A DNA stretch of 64,000 bases. Origin: Clostridium ganghwense. GTDB lineage: Bacteria; Bacillota; Clostridia; Clostridiales; Clostridiaceae. The stretch lies in the NCBI RefSeq assembly GCF_026735165.1, contig NZ_JAPQES010000003.1:1-64000 (forward strand). Reading direction: 5' to 3'. The translations under genes were made by a program, and so were the position numbers. This document shows, piece by piece, positions 52,760-60,425 of this stretch; position 1 is the stretch's first letter, and every line of letters starts with the position of its first letter. The notes beneath the pieces were generated by a model that worked only from the letters and a program-made list of their open reading frames with translations, was not told the origin of the DNA and searched no databases.

Positions 52760-54235
52760 ATGACTAATAGTAATTTTTTAAATATTAAAAACGGTAGAAA
52801 TCTTACAATGTTAGTTGATTTTTATGAACTAACAATGGGAAATGGTTATTTAGATAATAACGTAGGAGATAAAATAGCATACTTTGATATGTTCTTTAGA
52901 AGAGTTCCTGATGGCGGTGGCTATTGTATTATGGCTGGTGTTCAGCAGTTAACAGAATATTTATCAAACTTAAAATTTACAGAAGAAGATATAGACTATT
53001 TAAGAAGTAAAAATTGTTTTGATGAAAGATTTTTAGAGTATCTAAAAAACTTCAAATTTGAATGCGATGTTTGGGCTGTTCCAGAAGGCAATCCTGTTTT
53101 TCCTGGTGAACCTTTAGTTACTGTTAGAGGACCTATTCTTCAAGCTCAATTTGTTGAAACAATGATTCTTCTAACAGTTAATCATCAAACTTTAATTGCA
53201 ACTAAATCTAATAGGATTTGTAGGGCTGCTGAAGGAAGACCTGTAATGGAATTTGGTTCAAGACGTGCACAAGGATATGACGGTGCTATCTATGGAGCTC
53301 GTTCAGCTATTATCGGGGGATGTACTGCAACTGCATGTACAATAGCTGAACAAATGTTTAAAATTCCTGCTTCTGGAACTATGGCTCATAGTTGGATTCA
53401 ACTTTTCTCAACAGAATATGAAGCATTTAAAGCATGGACTAAAACTTATCCTGACAATTGTATTCTTCTAGTAGATACATACAACGTATTAAAATCAGGT
53501 CTACCTAATGCTATAAAAGTTTTTGATGAAATATTAAAACCTATGGGATATAGACCTAAGGGAATAAGAATAGATAGTGGTGATATAACCTACTTAACTA
53601 AAAAATGCAGAAAAATTTTAGATGAAGCTGGATATGAAGATGTTAAAATTATTATATCTAATTCTCTAGATGAACATATAATTACAGACGTACTTAGTCA
53701 AGGTGCTAAAATCGATAGCTTTGGAGTTGGTGAGAGATTAATAACAGCAAGATCTGAACCTGTTTTTGGTGGAGTTTATAAGCTTGTTGCTGTAGAAGAA
53801 AATGGAGAAATAATTCCTAAAATCAAAATAAGTGAAAATGAAGAAAAAATAACAAACCCAGGTTTCAAGAAAATTTATAGATTATTTGATAAATCTACAG
53901 ATAAAGCTATTGCTGATTTAATAAGTTTACATGATGAAAAAATAGATGATACTAAACCACTTGAAATATTTGATCCAGTACATACTTGGAAAAAGAAAAA
54001 ACTAACTAACTATTATGCTAAAGATTTGATGGTAAAAATATTTGATAAGGGTAACCCATGCTATAAAAATCCTCCGGTAAAAGAAATTCAAAAATTTGCC
54101 AAAGAAGAAACTGAAAAGCTTTGGGAGGAAGTTTTAAGATTTGAAAATCCTCATACTTATTATGTTGACCTTTCAAATAAGCTTTGGAATCTTAAACATA
54201 GCTTACTAAATAAATTTTCTGATTTATACGACTAA
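52760..54235 (+). CDS. pncB: Nicotinate phosphoribosyltransferase
   Basis: A 491-residue enzyme that joins nicotinate and PRPP to make nicotinate mononucleotide in NAD salvage. NLTMLVDFYELTMGNGYLDN, EFGSRRAQGYDGAIYGARSA, SGTMAHSWIQLF (catalytic His), RIDSGDITYLTKK and DSFGVGERLITARSEPVFGG are family landmarks. ATG 52760 follows AGAGGGG. A monocistronic unit with a terminator. Confidence 0.95.
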   Translation: MTNSNFLNIKNGRNLTMLVDFYELTMGNGYLDNNVGDKIAYFDMFFRRVPDGGGYCIMAGVQQLTEYLSNLKFTEEDIDYLRSKNCFDERFLEYLKNFKFECDVWAVPEGNPVFPGEPLVTVRGPILQAQFVETMILLTVNHQTLIATKSNRICRAAEGRPVMEFGSRRAQGYDGAIYGARSAIIGGCTATACTIAEQMFKIPASGTMAHSWIQLFSTEYEAFKAWTKTYPDNCILLVDTYNVLKSGLPNAIKVFDEILKPMGYRPKGIRIDSGDITYLTKKCRKILDEAGYEDVKIIISNSLDEHIITDVLSQGAKIDSFGVGERLITARSEPVFGGVYKLVAVEENGEIIPKIKISENEEKITNPGFKKIYRLFDKSTDKAIADLISLHDEKIDDTKPLEIFDPVHTWKKKKLTNYYAKDLMVKIFDKGNPCYKNPPVKEIQKFAKEETEKLWEEVLRFENPHTYYVDLSNKLWNLKHSLLNKFSDLYD

Positions 54236-54257
54236 AAACTTATTTAATATAATATAT

Positions 54258-54293
54258 AAAAGCAGAGTAATTTTTATTTACTCTGCTTTTATA
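54258..54293. terminator. Terminator shared by pncB and the Cys-rich gene
   Basis: AAAAGCAGAGTAA / TTTACTCTGCTTTT stem with a short T-rich loop; T-rich on the plus strand and the mirror on the minus strand. Confidence 0.85.
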
Positions 54294-54319
54294 TATTTAA
54301 ATTATTAACTTCCCCAAAC

Positions 54320-54553
54320 TTATATTTGAAAAAACTTTAAATAATTATTTTGTTGGTATATATCGTCTAATACACTAATATTGTCATCTTGTAATTCATT
54401 ATATTTATAAAAATGATTTTTCTTCAACATTTTATTTGTTGAAAGTGCTTTAAAAGGACAACATCCATCATTATCTTTACATTCATGAAATGGACATTCT
54501 TTAAAGCAACTTACTTTATTATCAAAGGTTGATAAAAATGGACATCTAGACAT
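54320..54553 (-). CDS. Cysteine-rich small protein, 77 aa
   Basis: I do not recognise a named family. Seven cysteines fall in the first 33 residues, in the pattern C-x11-C-x3-C-x4-C-x6-CC (SRCPFLSTFDNKVSCFKECP onward), with repeated CPF units; the rest is polar. Such a cluster would bind zinc or an iron-sulfur centre, or form disulfides. No signal peptide. ATG 54553 follows GGGGGG at proper spacing. Confidence 0.75.
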   Translation of the reverse strand: MSRCPFLSTFDNKVSCFKECPFHECKDNDGCCPFKALSTNKMLKKNHFYKYNELQDDNISVLDDIYQQNNYLKFFQI

Positions 54554-54765
54554 TATAATATACCCCCCAATTTCTAATCATCTAAGTATATTATAACCCA
54601 AAATATGTAAAATTTGAATACCTTTTCATAAATTACCATATCTTTTTTGAAAATTTTTTCCATTACATATAAATAACGCCAACATACACTTAAATAAGAA
54701 TACTTATTATTTTTTCATATACTAGGGTATACTAATAGCAAAATATTAATAAGAGGTGTTGTGTT

Positions 54766-55116
54766 ATGAATATAACTAGTTTTTCCTTATCCTATCTTTT
54801 TTTAGGTGCTTGTTTGATATCATTGGTATTCTTTTTATATTTTAAAACGTTAATAGTTAAAACAGAACCTAATAATAAGTCACGGGAAAAAATTGTTGGA
54901 ACTATGAAAGATCCAGATTCTTGGAGAGCCAAAAATAATATGATGTCATATATATCGGCTTTCTGGACTGTATTATCTCTTATACTATTTATTTATTTTA
55001 AGTTTTACTATAAATCTGGATTAATTAATGTAATTTACTTTTTTGCATATATAGCAGTAATAGTACTTTCAGTAGTATTTTTAGGTGCTAGAAAAAAAAG
55101 CAAAAGTAAATCATAA
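54766..55116 (+). CDS. Small three-helix membrane protein
   Basis: A 116-residue hypothetical membrane protein. Helices are at about 5-27, 59-78 and 86-107, separated by a charged loop (KTEPNNKSREKIVGTMKDPD) and ending in a Lys/Arg/Ser tail. No family is recognised for certain. ATG 54766 follows AAGAGGTG, and a terminator overlaps the next gene's end, so it is a real single-gene unit. Confidence 0.75.
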   Translation: MNITSFSLSYLFLGACLISLVFFLYFKTLIVKTEPNNKSREKIVGTMKDPDSWRAKNNMMSYISAFWTVLSLILFIYFKFYYKSGLINVIYFFAYIAVIVLSVVFLGARKKSKSKS

Positions 55117-55150
55117 AGACTATGTTAATAAAGCATAGTCTCTTTATATT
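55117..55150. terminator. Terminator between convergent genes
   Basis: AGACTATG / CATAGTCT stem with TTAATAAAG loop, then CTTTATATTTT on the plus strand. Confidence 0.75.
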
Positions 55151-56382
55151 TTACGACCATTCTCTTCATATTTATAAATCTCTCTTCCTAGATTGGCTAA
55201 GAAAGGCATACCTACTTTGTAATACTCGTATTTTCCATCATTAAAAATATCATTTTCATTTGAATATATTACACTTGTAAGTAGAAACTCAATTCCTTTA
55301 CTTTCATCAACAATATATGCATTATCTACAAGATATCCATAGGCACATCCTATTTTATTATATATTTTCATATTTTTAGGAATAGATTTGCTAGTATCTC
55401 CAAACATAAAATATTTAACATGACTATCTTTAAAATTATATTTTGGATTATCACATTCCTTTGGAAGCATACACATATATTTTCTTAAAAATTCATAATC
55501 CTCTTTTTTTAGATTAAAACGTCTTTTTTCTGGTACTGCTTCTGGAAACATAACTGCCTTTAATATTCCTTGAAGACATTCTATTGAAAAGTAATTGGAC
55601 TTTGAAAAGTCTTTGGGTCCATTTATATGTCTTCCTCCACTTTTATATCCCTTTCCTTTTTTCGTATCCCTAATTTTATTTGTATAAGCCTTTTGACCAT
55701 ATGCCATTGGTTGACTATATATTACTTTATCTCCTTTATAAAATTCAAAAGGATTTGTATATCTATTTTCTTCATAATTCATTGGATTTCCAAGTCTATG
55801 AAGTATTAAGGTATCTGTGTATCCTTTTTTCCAAAGAGTTTCGTTATAATATTCTTGCCCTAAAAATTCATATAATCTATCAAATCCATCATTATCACTT
55901 ACCACAAAAACTTTCTTTATATAATTGCCTATAGTTGGCATCTTACTTTGTGAACTATAATCCTTATATACTGATTTTTGAGAAGGACGTGCCTTCTCTA
56001 TTTTTAAAGGAGTATCTTTGTCTATTCCTAAATTATTTAACTTCTCTAAGGCTAAAACACATGCTGAAAGCTTCACAGAACTTGCTGGATAAAAATACTT
56101 ATCTTTATCAACTCTATATTTGAAAGTTCTAAAGCTGGGTACATTATTTTCACCTCTATCTATTTGTGTATATAAAATTTGAACTTGATATTTATCTGGA
56201 TTTCTTAATATCTTTCCAAAAACCTCTGGTTTCTTTTTTAAAATTTCTTCAATTAAATTGTCTTTTTGCTCCTGTATCCCCGCAGCCTTAGCCTCAATTT
56301 TAAATTCTCCTAAATTTACTACTCCTGCAATCATACATATTAATAAGGATTTTACAATTAAATTCATAAAATTTTTCTTCAT
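55144..56382 (-). CDS. Secreted class A beta-lactamase-like serine hydrolase
   Basis: A 412-residue exported protein. A signal peptide (about 1-33, ending FKIEAKAAG) is followed by the serine hydrolase fold with YPASSVKLSACVLAL (SxxK), VVSDNDGFDRL (SDN) and a later KSGGRHING segment in place of KTG. The large inserts and weak KTG-like motif argue against a true resistance enzyme; a cell-wall hydrolase or esterase role is more likely. ATG 56382 follows AAGGAGAG. Confidence 0.75.
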   Translation of the reverse strand: MKKNFMNLIVKSLLICMIAGVVNLGEFKIEAKAAGIQEQKDNLIEEILKKKPEVFGKILRNPDKYQVQILYTQIDRGENNVPSFRTFKYRVDKDKYFYPASSVKLSACVLALEKLNNLGIDKDTPLKIEKARPSQKSVYKDYSSQSKMPTIGNYIKKVFVVSDNDGFDRLYEFLGQEYYNETLWKKGYTDTLILHRLGNPMNYEENRYTNPFEFYKGDKVIYSQPMAYGQKAYTNKIRDTKKGKGYKSGGRHINGPKDFSKSNYFSIECLQGILKAVMFPEAVPEKRRFNLKKEDYEFLRKYMCMLPKECDNPKYNFKDSHVKYFMFGDTSKSIPKNMKIYNKIGCAYGYLVDNAYIVDESKGIEFLLTSVIYSNENDIFNDGKYEYYKVGMPFLANLGREIYKYEENGRKI

Positions 56383-56465
56383 TTGAATACTCTCCTTACG
56401 TTTACTATTCTCTCCAAAAATAATTTACCCAAATTTTACTTTTTTATGAGAGTTTCAAAAGAATA

Positions 56466-56507
56466 AAAATTACGACATAAGTTTCTAGCAACTTATGTCG
56501 TAATTTT
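56466..56507. terminator. Bidirectional terminator overlapping the Nudix gene's last codons
   Basis: AAAATTACGACATAAGTT / AACTTATGTCGTAATTTT perfect stem; T-rich beyond it on both strands. The stop codon of the Nudix gene lies in the loop. Confidence 0.85.
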
Positions 56508-57105
56508 CTTCTTTTAAGATTTCAACAAATCTCTTAATTATAAGTGCAGTAAATCCCCATATTACATAATCATCATATAAATAAAAATACTCATTAATTT
56601 TTCCTGTTCCAAATTTATAGTTTCTTCCCCCTTCTATAAGATGAAAAGGAAAATCATCTTTTAACTTTGGTCCTATATCCAGCTTATAACACATAGGTTC
56701 ATTTTCTAAAAAATACTTAAGAGGCACTTTAAATACATGATCTACTTCATCTTTATTTGGGGTTATTTGATTGGTATGCAATTTACCTACAAAAGGATAC
56801 ATTATTGTATAATAAGGACTTATAAAATAATCCATTGGACCAATTAGCTCAATGTTAACTCCTTTAACATTTAACTCCTCCTCTGTTTCTCGCATAGCAG
56901 CCTCCATTGGAGTTTCATTTTCTTCTATCAATCCACCTGGTAGTGATATATCGCCAGGCTGCCTTTTTAAAGTTAATGCTCTTTTCTCAAATAATATATA
57001 AGTTTCTCCTTCTTCTTCTATTAATAAAATCATTACCGCACTATTTCTATATTTTCCGATAGGTTTTGCTTTTCTATCAATAAAAGTTTTCTTAATTTTT
57101 TCCAT
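56485..57105 (-). CDS. Nudix hydrolase, CoA pyrophosphatase type
   Basis: A 206-residue cytoplasmic hydrolase. The Nudix box GGLIEENETPMEAAMRETEEEL is at about 62-83 and lies directly after KRALTLKRQPGDISLPGG, similar to the extended motif of CoA/NADH pyrophosphatases. It likely cleaves CoA or its oxidised forms. The last codons form a terminator stem. ATG 57105 follows GGAGGAAG. Confidence 0.83.
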   Translation of the reverse strand: MEKIKKTFIDRKAKPIGKYRNSAVMILLIEEEGETYILFEKRALTLKRQPGDISLPGGLIEENETPMEAAMRETEEELNVKGVNIELIGPMDYFISPYYTIMYPFVGKLHTNQITPNKDEVDHVFKVPLKYFLENEPMCYKLDIGPKLKDDFPFHLIEGGRNYKFGTGKINEYFYLYDDYVIWGFTALIIKRFVEILKEENYDISC

Positions 57106-57181
57106 TTATCTTCCTCCCTTAATACACACAATATATCCCAATATAACTTCTTTTTTCTTTAATTTGTAACCTTTTTTTTAG

Positions 57182-57210
57182 TTGTTCTATATATACTAAA
57201 ATGGTATACT
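57182..57210 (+). promoter_or_regulatory. Promoter of the D,D-carboxypeptidase gene
   Basis: TTGTTC at 57182-57187 and TATACT at 57205-57210 with a 17-bp spacer, 50 bases before the start. Confidence 0.6.
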
Positions 57211-57260
57211 AAAATTGAATTAAAATCTACATTAAAATTTCAAAGTAGGAGAGATGAAAC

Positions 57261-58589
57261 TTGAGACGTAAATTATCAACTTTATTACTAACAATAATTT
57301 TCTTACTATCGTTTTCTATGACAGCATTAGCAGATAATGCAGATTTACCAAAAATATATGGTAAAACAGCTATTGTAGTTGATGTTAACACTGGAGAAAT
57401 TATATATACAAAAGGTATAGATGAATCTCCAATGTATCCTGCCAGTACAACAAAGCTTTTAACTGCATTATTATTGGCAGAAAACAAACAGCCTACAGAT
57501 GTAATTAAATATACTCAGAATGCTGCAAAGCAGCCTGCATATTCATTGTACAACCTTGTAGGGAAAAGCAAAATCACAACTAAAGATACTATGACTGCTG
57601 ATGATGTAATGAAAGCTCTTCTTCTATTTTCAGCTAACGATTCTGCATATATGATAGCTGATAATGTTGCAGGAAGTCCTGAAAAATTTGAAGAAATGAT
57701 GAATAATAAAATAAAAGAATTAGGTCTGAAACATACTCATTTTGTAACTCCAAATGGATTAGATTCTGGTATAAAAGACCATTACACTTCTGCTTATGAC
57801 TTAAGTGTAATAGCCAAAGCTGCATACAAAAATCCATGGGTAAAAAAAGTTATGAATACCAAAGAAGATAGAGTCGAAATTTCTAATGGTACTATTGGTT
57901 ATGTAACCAATAGAAATAAATTATTAGATGTCAAAATTGATACAGCATATGCTGATAAAATAGGTATTGATCTCAATCAAATGCCTGCTTCTGACGCTGT
58001 TTGTGTTGGTGGTAAAACTGGATATACTTCAAAAGCTGGAAGATGCCTTGTTGCTATTTTTAATAAAGATGGAAGAACTCTTGCTGGAGTAGTTATGAAA
58101 TCAGTTTATGATGCAAAAGACTCTTATGTGTTTAATGATATGGCTAAAATAATAAATTGGAGTTATGCTGCAAAAAGAACTCCTTTATATAAAGCCAATA
58201 CAGAATTAAAAAAGATTACTGTAAAATATAAGCCACTTAAGTTTATAGGCCCTGAAAAAGAAGTAACTATACCTTTAGTATCAAAAAAAGATGCAATGTA
58301 TTATGAAAATGAAGTTAATAAATCTGAAGTAAAAACTGAATTTAAAATTTCTGATATAAACGTTGGAGATTTAAGTAAAGATAAAAGTGTAGGAACTCTT
58401 GTAGTTAAAGAAAGAGATGCTGTTAAAACCTATGAATTGTACCCAACAATTTCTTCAAAAGACATTATGAAACAAAATATCCTTCTATATGTAGGAGTAG
58501 GTGTAGGTGTTATAGTAGCAATCTTAATAATTCTTCTTCTAATAAAACTAATATCTAGAGGTGGAAGAAGACGTAGACGAAGATATTAA
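57261..58589 (+). CDS. D-alanyl-D-alanine carboxypeptidase (DacF/PBP5 type)
   Basis: A 442-residue envelope enzyme that trims the terminal D-Ala of peptidoglycan stems. The signal peptide ends near ALADN (residues 22-26). The catalytic motifs are YPASTTKLLTA (SxxK), LFSANDSAYMIAD (SxN) and GGKTGYTSKAGRC (KTG). The C-terminus departs from the common amphipathic anchor: a true membrane helix at about 409-430 and the tail RGGRRRRRRY. The start is TTG 57261 about nine bases after TAGGAGAG; ATG 57254 soon meets a stop. Confidence 0.93.
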   Translation: MRRKLSTLLLTIIFLLSFSMTALADNADLPKIYGKTAIVVDVNTGEIIYTKGIDESPMYPASTTKLLTALLLAENKQPTDVIKYTQNAAKQPAYSLYNLVGKSKITTKDTMTADDVMKALLLFSANDSAYMIADNVAGSPEKFEEMMNNKIKELGLKHTHFVTPNGLDSGIKDHYTSAYDLSVIAKAAYKNPWVKKVMNTKEDRVEISNGTIGYVTNRNKLLDVKIDTAYADKIGIDLNQMPASDAVCVGGKTGYTSKAGRCLVAIFNKDGRTLAGVVMKSVYDAKDSYVFNDMAKIINWSYAAKRTPLYKANTELKKITVKYKPLKFIGPEKEVTIPLVSKKDAMYYENEVNKSEVKTEFKISDINVGDLSKDKSVGTLVVKERDAVKTYELYPTISSKDIMKQNILLYVGVGVGVIVAILIILLLIKLISRGGRRRRRRY

Positions 58590-58615
58590 TTTCATTGAGT
58601 TTATAACAAAAATAT

Positions 58616-58660
58616 AAAAAACTATAGTATAGTTGATAGCTATACTATAGTTTTTTATAT
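58616..58660 (+). terminator. Terminator of the carboxypeptidase gene
   Basis: AAAAAACTATAGTATAG / CTATACTATAGTTTTTT stem with loop TTGATAG, followed by TATATTTT. Works on both strands. Confidence 0.85.
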
Positions 58661-58684
58661 TTTATAAGATTTGTCTACTCATAA

Positions 58685-59872
58685 TTAGTAAAAACACTTT
58701 AAAAATCTATTGTAAATTATATTTGCTGCTTCATCAAAAGCTTCAGCTACTTTTATCATCTGCTCTTTTGTATTGTAAAAATTTACTCCTATTCTTATAT
58801 AGTTATCTTTAACAGTTGCAACTATTTTATATTTTTCTATAATCTCTTTAACTTCCTTTTCAATTATTCTCGGATAATATATACTCAATATGCCTGAATA
58901 ATTTTCTTTTTCTAGTGGGGTCTTAAATTTAATAGGTAAATGACTAATATTTTGAATTAATTCTTGCTGCAATTGAAGCACATGTTTCTCTATTTCTCTT
59001 ATACCTAATTCATTTATAAGCTTAACTCCTGCATCAATAGCTGCTATACCTGCAAAGTCTAAGTTACCTGCTTCTAATCGCCTACTGTCTTCATGCCATT
59101 CAATTTTTGAGAAATCTTTTGGCATTTTAAAAGTATTATCACAGTTTATAACACTTTGATGATTTGCTGATAAAGGAGTAATATCATTGATAATAGCAGA
59201 ATCACAAAAAACGAATCCTGCACCAAATGTAGATAAAAGTCCTTTATACCCTCCACAAACAAGATAACTAATATTCATTTCTTTCACATCTATATTAAGT
59301 CTTCCTACTGCTTGAATTCCATCTACCACAAATATAATATTATTGGCTTTGCAAATTTCACCTAATTTCATTAATTCTATATAAAACCCTGTAGTAAACT
59401 GAACTGCAGATATTGCAATTACCTTAGTGTTTCTATCAATAACATCTACGATATCATCAATTACTATTTTATCTTCTTTGCTTCTAACTACGCTAAGTTC
59501 TACACCCTTGCTTTGAAGATTTATCCATGCATATAGGTTTGCTGGAAACTCTTGGTCAAAGACAATTATATTGTCACCTGGTTTTAAAGCAAGTCCATTA
59601 GCAATAATCCCCATTCCTTCCGAGGTATTCTTAACAAAAGCTATTTCTAATGGCTTTGCATTTATTAATTTAGCTACATTTTTTCTTGCTGAATTAACTA
59701 TTTTCCATCCATCTGAAACTGCAGTTTTACTATATGTTTCTACATATTGTTTCATAAAATTAAAATATGCATCCTGAACACATTTAGGAGGTACTACTAC
59801 GGAAGATATATTTAAAAATATAATATCCTTAATATTTGAAAATTCGTAATCAATTAGTTCTCTATTTAACAT
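58685..59872 (-). CDS. Class V aminotransferase (cysteine desulfurase-like fold)
   Basis: A 395-residue PLP enzyme. The cofactor Lys is in CGGYKGLLSTFGAGF; ISAVQFTTGFYIEL and VVDGIQAVGRLNID form the PLP pocket; EAGNLDFAGIAAIDAG is typical of the isopenicillin-N-epimerase-like branch. The segment IVATVKDNYIRIGVNFYNT lacks the cysteine loop of active cysteine desulfurases, so sulfur release is doubtful. The substrate is unknown. It is divergent from the ArsR-sulfur flavoprotein operon. Confidence 0.83.
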   Translation of the reverse strand: MLNRELIDYEFSNIKDIIFLNISSVVVPPKCVQDAYFNFMKQYVETYSKTAVSDGWKIVNSARKNVAKLINAKPLEIAFVKNTSEGMGIIANGLALKPGDNIIVFDQEFPANLYAWINLQSKGVELSVVRSKEDKIVIDDIVDVIDRNTKVIAISAVQFTTGFYIELMKLGEICKANNIIFVVDGIQAVGRLNIDVKEMNISYLVCGGYKGLLSTFGAGFVFCDSAIINDITPLSANHQSVINCDNTFKMPKDFSKIEWHEDSRRLEAGNLDFAGIAAIDAGVKLINELGIREIEKHVLQLQQELIQNISHLPIKFKTPLEKENYSGILSIYYPRIIEKEVKEIIEKYKIVATVKDNYIRIGVNFYNTKEQMIKVAEAFDEAANIIYNRFLKCFY

Positions 59873-60038
59873 AATATTAACTCCCCTATTTTCTTTCTTT
59901 AAATACTCTCATTATATCAAATATAATTTAATTGATGCAAAAAAACAAAGGGATATATTGTTATAAAGACGTTTCACTTCACTAAGAAATTCTAAAATTT
60001 TATAATTTCCTATAGATTAAAAAAATATTGTTAACCAT

Positions 60039-60067
60039 TTGACAAGTATATTCATATATTGTAATAT
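60039..60067 (+). promoter_or_regulatory. Promoter of the ArsR operon
   Basis: TTGACA at 60039-60044 and TAATAT at 60062-60067, with a 17-bp spacer. AT-rich partial palindromes overlap the -10 and could be the ArsR operator. Confidence 0.7.
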
Positions 60068-60112
60068 ATAAATATATTAATTAAACATTATTTCGTATGT
60101 GGGGTGAAAAAC

Positions 60113-60406
60113 TTGGATAATAATTTTCAAAAATATAATGAATTAGCTGAACTATTAAAAGTAATTGCACATCCTGTGCGTTTATGCATAATTAGAGGTT
60201 TATTAGAAAAAGGCAAATGTAATGTAAGCACAATGCAACACTGCCTGGATATACCTCAGCCTACTGTATCAAGACATCTACAAAAATTAAAAAACTGCAA
60301 CATTATAAAAGGTGAAAGAAATGGACTTGAAATAAATTATAAAGTCTGTAATGAAAAAGTAATCAAATTAATTGATTTATTATTTGAAGAAGAAAATGAC
60401 CAATAA
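60113..60406 (+). CDS. ArsR/SmtB-family transcriptional regulator
   Basis: A 97-residue winged-helix repressor. VIAHPVRLCIIRGLLEKGKC begins the fold; IPQPTVSRHLQKLKNCNIIK is the recognition helix. Five cysteines are present (near RLCII, GKCNV, QHCLD, KNCNI and KVCNE), with no clear CxC metal pair, so a thiol or persulfide signal is possible. The start is TTG 60113 after GGGGTG at six-base spacing; GTG 60104 lies inside that site. It is the first gene of an operon with the sulfur-transfer flavoprotein (19-base gap) and probably represses it. Confidence 0.9.
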   Translation: MDNNFQKYNELAELLKVIAHPVRLCIIRGLLEKGKCNVSTMQHCLDIPQPTVSRHLQKLKNCNIIKGERNGLEINYKVCNEKVIKLIDLLFEEENDQ

Positions 60407-60425
60407 CTTTATGGGGGGATTTTTA

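Noticed and set aside
58685-59872. Class V aminotransferase as the cysteine desulfurase feeding the sulfur flavoprotein
   Set aside because: The fold and PLP lysine fit, but the catalytic cysteine loop is missing and the gene is divergent, so the link is not supported.
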